Below, piece after piece: positions 7,519 through 9,860 of a DNA stretch of 9,860 bases. This DNA is from a bacterium (lineage in GTDB: Bacteria; Bacteroidota; Ignavibacteria; Kapaibacteriales; Kapaibacteriaceae). Each line of letters begins with the position of its first letter. Positions within the stretch are counted from its first letter, which is position 1. A model generated the notes under the pieces. It was not told the DNA's origin. It ran no database searches and was given only the letters and a program-made list of their open reading frames with translations. The stretch covers positions 1-9,860 of the forward strand of contig JAGVJW010000216.1 in NCBI GenBank assembly GCA_020050895.1. The letters are read 5' to 3'. The translations under genes and the position numbers were made by a program.

Positions 7519-7563
7519 CACTGACAAAAACCGTAGTTTTGCCCTTTCAAATACCACTGACAA
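7519..7563. repeat. 9-bp direct repeat upstream of the second OmpA gene
   Basis: CACTGACAA occurs at 7519-7527 and again at 7555-7563, 36 bp apart. The second copy ends one base before the ATG at 7565. The copies flank the TAGTTTTG element. They could be paired regulator sites or chance. Confidence 0.4.
7534..7541 (+). promoter_or_regulatory. Possible Bacteroidota-type -7 element for the second OmpA gene
   Basis: TAGTTTTG fits the TAnnTTTG consensus known from Bacteroidota housekeeping promoters, and it lies 23 nt before the ATG at 7565. No clear TTG sits at the expected upstream distance, so support is partial. Confidence 0.35.
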
Positions 7564-7564
7564 C

Positions 7565-9574
7565 ATGATCCGATTCATCCTGACCGCCCTGATAATTTGT
7601 TATACCCAGTTTTCACTTGAAGTTGCAGCAAACGTAACTCAGACCGAGGAAATTGTCGATAGTGTTACGCCCCCAACAAGAATTGGCCTGTACGGAGCTG
7701 GTGCGTTCAATTTCTCGAATGCCGAGATACGGGTCTGGCAAACGTCTGCAACGTCAAATCCCTTTTTAACAAGGTATGCCACCGACTCTCTCATGTATAG
7801 CGATGGTTCCACAGGCTTAACCTTTGTTGGAGGCGGATTGGTGGGAATCCCTTTGAACCGGATGATTCATTTTACGGGACGTCTGGGAGTGAACTGGCTT
7901 ACCTCTTCAAACGAGGCACAACAGCGCATCAGCTCAGATTCTGTTCTGTCCCACTCCCTCTCTTCCTCGGTTGTGTATTTAGATATTTCTCCAGGAATTG
8001 AATTTCACGGTCTGTTTGGCAGGCTTCCTGTCTATTTGTTAGGGGGCTTGGAATTCGGTATCCCACTCTCCACTTCTCGCGAACAGACTACTGATCTGCT
8101 TATTAACAATGTTTATCAAGTCCAGGAAGTTACTACTGGTCCAACGGAAATATCCGATGTTGATGTGCGAGCTGCCTTCATCATCGGCGGCGGCTATTCG
8201 CTAAGGCTGGCGGAGTCTGTGTGGTTACAGCCTGAACTCTCGTACCGTATACCTCTAACCCAGGTATCCAGCAACAGTGGATACTCACCATGGATGATTG
8301 GACAACTGCGTTTGGGCGTAAATCTCACATTCAGCATTTCCGAAGCTGCTCCCGAGCCCCCTCCAGAGCCATTGAAACCAAGCGCACGGTTTAACAGGCT
8401 TACCACTTTTGATAAGGATGGTCGGGAAATCGAAGTTTCATCGCTCGATATAGAAGATGTTGCCTACACAGAGATGTTCCCCATCGTTCCCTATGTGTTC
8501 TATCCACAGGGAAGCGGCACAACCACTACAGACCTTCAGTCGGCCACGGCCCGCGACGAATCTGGAGATTTCAACCCGCAGACGTTACCGCTGGATGCCG
8601 TCGAAGTAAACAGAAACACACTCAACCTCATTGGTACGCGCATGCGCACCACACAACATGCAACGCTTACCATCACCGGAACATCAGATGGTAAGGAAGA
8701 GACTGCTATTCCTGATCTACCTCAGAAGCGTGCTCAATGGGCAAAGGATTATCTTGTAAATAATTTTATGATCGAGCCGCAGCGTATTTCCATTCGGACA
8801 ACGCAGACGCCCGATCGCCCCTCGGCTGTAAACGATACAGATGGTGTGGCAGAGAACAGACGCGTTGAATTCTTCAGCAACGTGCCCGATATTCTTCAGC
8901 CCCTTACCATTACGGCTGAAAACCAGCGAATTGCTACACCCAACCTTGTGATGTTTCATCCTGTGGTAGATAATGCAGACACCATCGCGGAGTGGACACT
9001 TACGGTGATGCAAGCCGGCAAACCATTGAGGGACTTTCATGGAAAGGGACGTCCATCACGCATCACTTGGTCGATAAAGCCAAATGAGCTTTCAACAGCG
9101 CAGGTTCCCGTTGATTATGAGTTTGTTGCCGTTGCAGGCCTCGATAATCCAGATACCGTACAGGCTATGGGAAGCGTACCGGTGGATTACTTTAGTAGCG
9201 TTCGTAAACGAACTGAGAATCTGCCAGACAGGACGATAGACAAGTACTCGCTCATCCTCTTCGACTTCGACAAGGCAACACTGAACGACGACAACAGCCG
9301 CGTTCTGGAGCAAATGGTGCTGCCGTCTATCAAGGTCAATAGTAAGGTATCCATCGTTGGATACACAGACCGCATTGGAACTGCCGAGCACAATCTCAAA
9401 CTCTCTACGGACCGTGCTAACACGGTAAAGGAATTTCTCTCGTCGCGTGCACGCGATGCAAAATATTCTGCAAGCGGCGTTGGCGAAACATCGGAGATCT
9501 TTACCAATGCAAGTCCAATTGGAAGACAGTTGTCAAGGACGGTGCAGATTGTAGTGGAAACTGAGAGGAGATAG
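7565..9574 (+). CDS. OmpA-family outer-membrane protein with two OmpA C-terminal-like domains, 669 aa
   Basis: This is a paralogue of the protein at 2447-4447 and has the same layout. It has a signal peptide (about 1-22), a strand-rich barrel (about 38-258) and a short proline-rich linker (EPPPEPLKP, 264-272). The first OmpA-like domain (about 305-436) has TGTSDG with Asp375, LPQKRA with Arg389, and ENRRVEF. A strand-rich insert (about 470-545) has EWTLTVMQAGKPL and GKGRPSRITW, resembling Ig-like FlgD-type modules. The second OmpA-like domain (about 561-665) has FDFDKATL, YTDRIG with Asp602, and LSTDRA with Arg617. ENRRVE falls at residues 429-434 in both paralogues. The first domain lacks the FD-x-x-S start seen in its relative (FYPQGSG instead). 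No Shine-Dalgarno precedes ATG 7565, but the signal peptide supports it. It probably links outer membrane and peptidoglycan. Confidence 0.88.
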   Translation: MIRFILTALIICYTQFSLEVAANVTQTEEIVDSVTPPTRIGLYGAGAFNFSNAEIRVWQTSATSNPFLTRYATDSLMYSDGSTGLTFVGGGLVGIPLNRMIHFTGRLGVNWLTSSNEAQQRISSDSVLSHSLSSSVVYLDISPGIEFHGLFGRLPVYLLGGLEFGIPLSTSREQTTDLLINNVYQVQEVTTGPTEISDVDVRAAFIIGGGYSLRLAESVWLQPELSYRIPLTQVSSNSGYSPWMIGQLRLGVNLTFSISEAAPEPPPEPLKPSARFNRLTTFDKDGREIEVSSLDIEDVAYTEMFPIVPYVFYPQGSGTTTTDLQSATARDESGDFNPQTLPLDAVEVNRNTLNLIGTRMRTTQHATLTITGTSDGKEETAIPDLPQKRAQWAKDYLVNNFMIEPQRISIRTTQTPDRPSAVNDTDGVAENRRVEFFSNVPDILQPLTITAENQRIATPNLVMFHPVVDNADTIAEWTLTVMQAGKPLRDFHGKGRPSRITWSIKPNELSTAQVPVDYEFVAVAGLDNPDTVQAMGSVPVDYFSSVRKRTENLPDRTIDKYSLILFDFDKATLNDDNSRVLEQMVLPSIKVNSKVSIVGYTDRIGTAEHNLKLSTDRANTVKEFLSSRARDAKYSASGVGETSEIFTNASPIGRQLSRTVQIVVETERR

Positions 9575-9577
9575 GAA

Positions 9578-9625
9578 ATGAGCACCGAAGAAAGAACGAA
9601 AGTACCTGGAGAGTATAGGCTGTGA
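9578..9625 (+). CDS. Possible 15-codon leader ORF overlapping the dxs start
   Basis: ATG 9578 to TGA 9623-9625 encodes MSTEERTKVPGEYRL. AGGAG (9566-9570) lies seven nt upstream, an ideal spacing, and the ORF starts four nt after the OmpA stop. Its TGA overlaps the GTG start of dxs as GTGA, a classic coupling arrangement. It may be a leader peptide that delivers ribosomes to dxs. Alternatively, these residues could be the true dxs N-terminus split off by a one-base loss: adding one base near 9621 would join GEYRL to the dxs frame and give a terminus resembling known DXS proteins. The sequence alone cannot choose. Confidence 0.4.
   Translation: MSTEERTKVPGEYRL
9608..9613 (+). promoter_or_regulatory. 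Ribosome-binding site deciding the dxs GTG start
   Basis: GGAGAG ends eight nt before GTG 9622. An in-frame TAG at 9616-9618 prevents any start further upstream in this frame, so the GTG is the first possible start codon. Confidence 0.6.
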
Positions 9626-9860
9626 ACAGTGAACTGTTAAATAATATTAGCTTTCCTTACGACCTTCGGAAGCTTAAGGAAGAAGAGCTTCGACAAATCA
9701 GCGATGAGGTGCGGGATTTTCTTATCAACACCATCACGCGCGTTGGCGGGCACTTTGGAGCGGGTCTTGGTACAGTTGAGCTGACGGTTGCGTTACACTA
9801 CGTGTTCAATACACCGTATGATAAAATTGTTTGGGATACTGGCCATCAGGCATATCCGCA
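9622..9860 (+). CDS. dxs: 1-deoxy-D-xylulose-5-phosphate synthase, N-terminal 79 residues (continues past window)
   Basis: DXS condenses pyruvate and glyceraldehyde 3-phosphate, using thiamine diphosphate, to form 1-deoxy-D-xylulose 5-phosphate. This is the first step of the cytosolic MEP isoprenoid pathway and also feeds thiamine and pyridoxal synthesis. The visible part carries family hallmarks: FPYDLRKL (11-18), the GGHFGAGLGTVELTVALHYVF block (42-62) with the conserved active-site His44, and the IVWDTGHQAYP block (69-79). The usual WDVGHQAY has Thr for Val, a mild change. The start is GTG 9622 with GGAGAG eight nt upstream; an in-frame TAG at 9616-9618 excludes a longer frame. It lies 47 nt after the OmpA gene on the same strand, so it may be read through from it, with a short leader frame between. 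The gene runs off the right edge. Confidence 0.93.
   Translation, partial: MNSELLNNISFPYDLRKLKEEELRQISDEVRDFLINTITRVGGHFGAGLGTVELTVALHYVFNTPYDKIVWDTGHQAYP
9625..9638. repeat. Short dyad at the dxs start
   Basis: AACAGT-GA-ACTGTT is a perfect 6-bp inverted repeat with a two-base centre, covering the first codons of dxs right after the GTG. It could be an operator or a weak mRNA hairpin near the start codon. A 2-nt loop is too tight for a stable full stem, so chance is also possible. Confidence 0.35.

Larger units (their letters stand above)
7380..7564. other. Divergent intergenic region between two outer-membrane protein genes
   Basis: This 185-bp AT-rich gap must hold promoters for both flanking genes. 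On the right it contains TAGTTTTG and a pair of 9-bp direct repeats, listed separately. On the left it holds the GGGAGG ribosome-binding site of the leftward gene. I see no small gene, structured RNA or strong terminator hairpin in it. Confidence 0.6.

Noticed and set aside
9187..9585. Minus-strand 132-aa open frame opposite the end of the second OmpA gene
   Set aside because: It lies almost wholly inside a gene with clear domain motifs, has no recognisable motif of its own, and is a long shadow frame.

Overview
The window looks like a chromosomal segment of a Gram-negative bacterium of the Bacteroidota/Chlorobiota (FCB) group. A Kapabacteria- or Ignavibacteria-like lineage would fit, but no marker gene here settles this. 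The pointers are three outer-membrane beta-barrel proteins in under 10 kb, two with OmpA-type peptidoglycan-binding domains; an adjacent DUF1800/DUF1501 gene pair; moderate GC; several genes without a clear Shine-Dalgarno; and one upstream motif fitting the Bacteroidota TAnnTTTG -7 element. I see no mobile element, tRNA, rRNA, CRISPR array or phage gene.

Layout, left to right. Minus strand, 1-5203: four closely spaced genes read right to left. They are a LysE-family exporter (5203-4490), a 666-aa OmpA-family outer-membrane protein (4447-2447), a DUF1800 protein (2444-882) and the N-terminal 280 residues of a DUF1501 protein (841 to the window edge). Gaps are 42, 2 and 40 nt, so one transcript is plausible. 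The OmpA/DUF1800 junction looks translationally coupled. Plus strand, 5294-6748: an APC-superfamily amino-acid permease, divergent from the exporter across 90 bp. Minus strand, 7379-6720: a small outer-membrane beta-barrel protein whose last codons overlap the end of the permease gene by 29 bp in the convergent sense. A 185-bp divergent intergenic region follows (7380-7564). Plus strand, 7565-9574: a second OmpA-family protein, collinear with the first over almost its whole length. Plus strand, 9622 to the edge: the start of dxs (1-deoxy-D-xylulose-5-phosphate synthase), preceded by a 15-codon open frame with a good ribosome-binding site that overlaps the dxs start codon.

Biologically this is mostly an envelope locus. 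The two OmpA-like proteins are predicted to span the outer membrane and grip peptidoglycan through two C-terminal domains each. One of them is co-encoded with the exported-type DUF1800/DUF1501 pair, whose function is not established. The exporter and permease probably handle amino acids or related small molecules. dxs begins the isoprenoid (MEP) pathway and is probably only a neighbour. The points most worth attention are the coupled OmpA-DUF1800-DUF1501 arrangement, the paralogous OmpA proteins with a strand-rich insert between two OmpA domains, and the small frame upstream of dxs.
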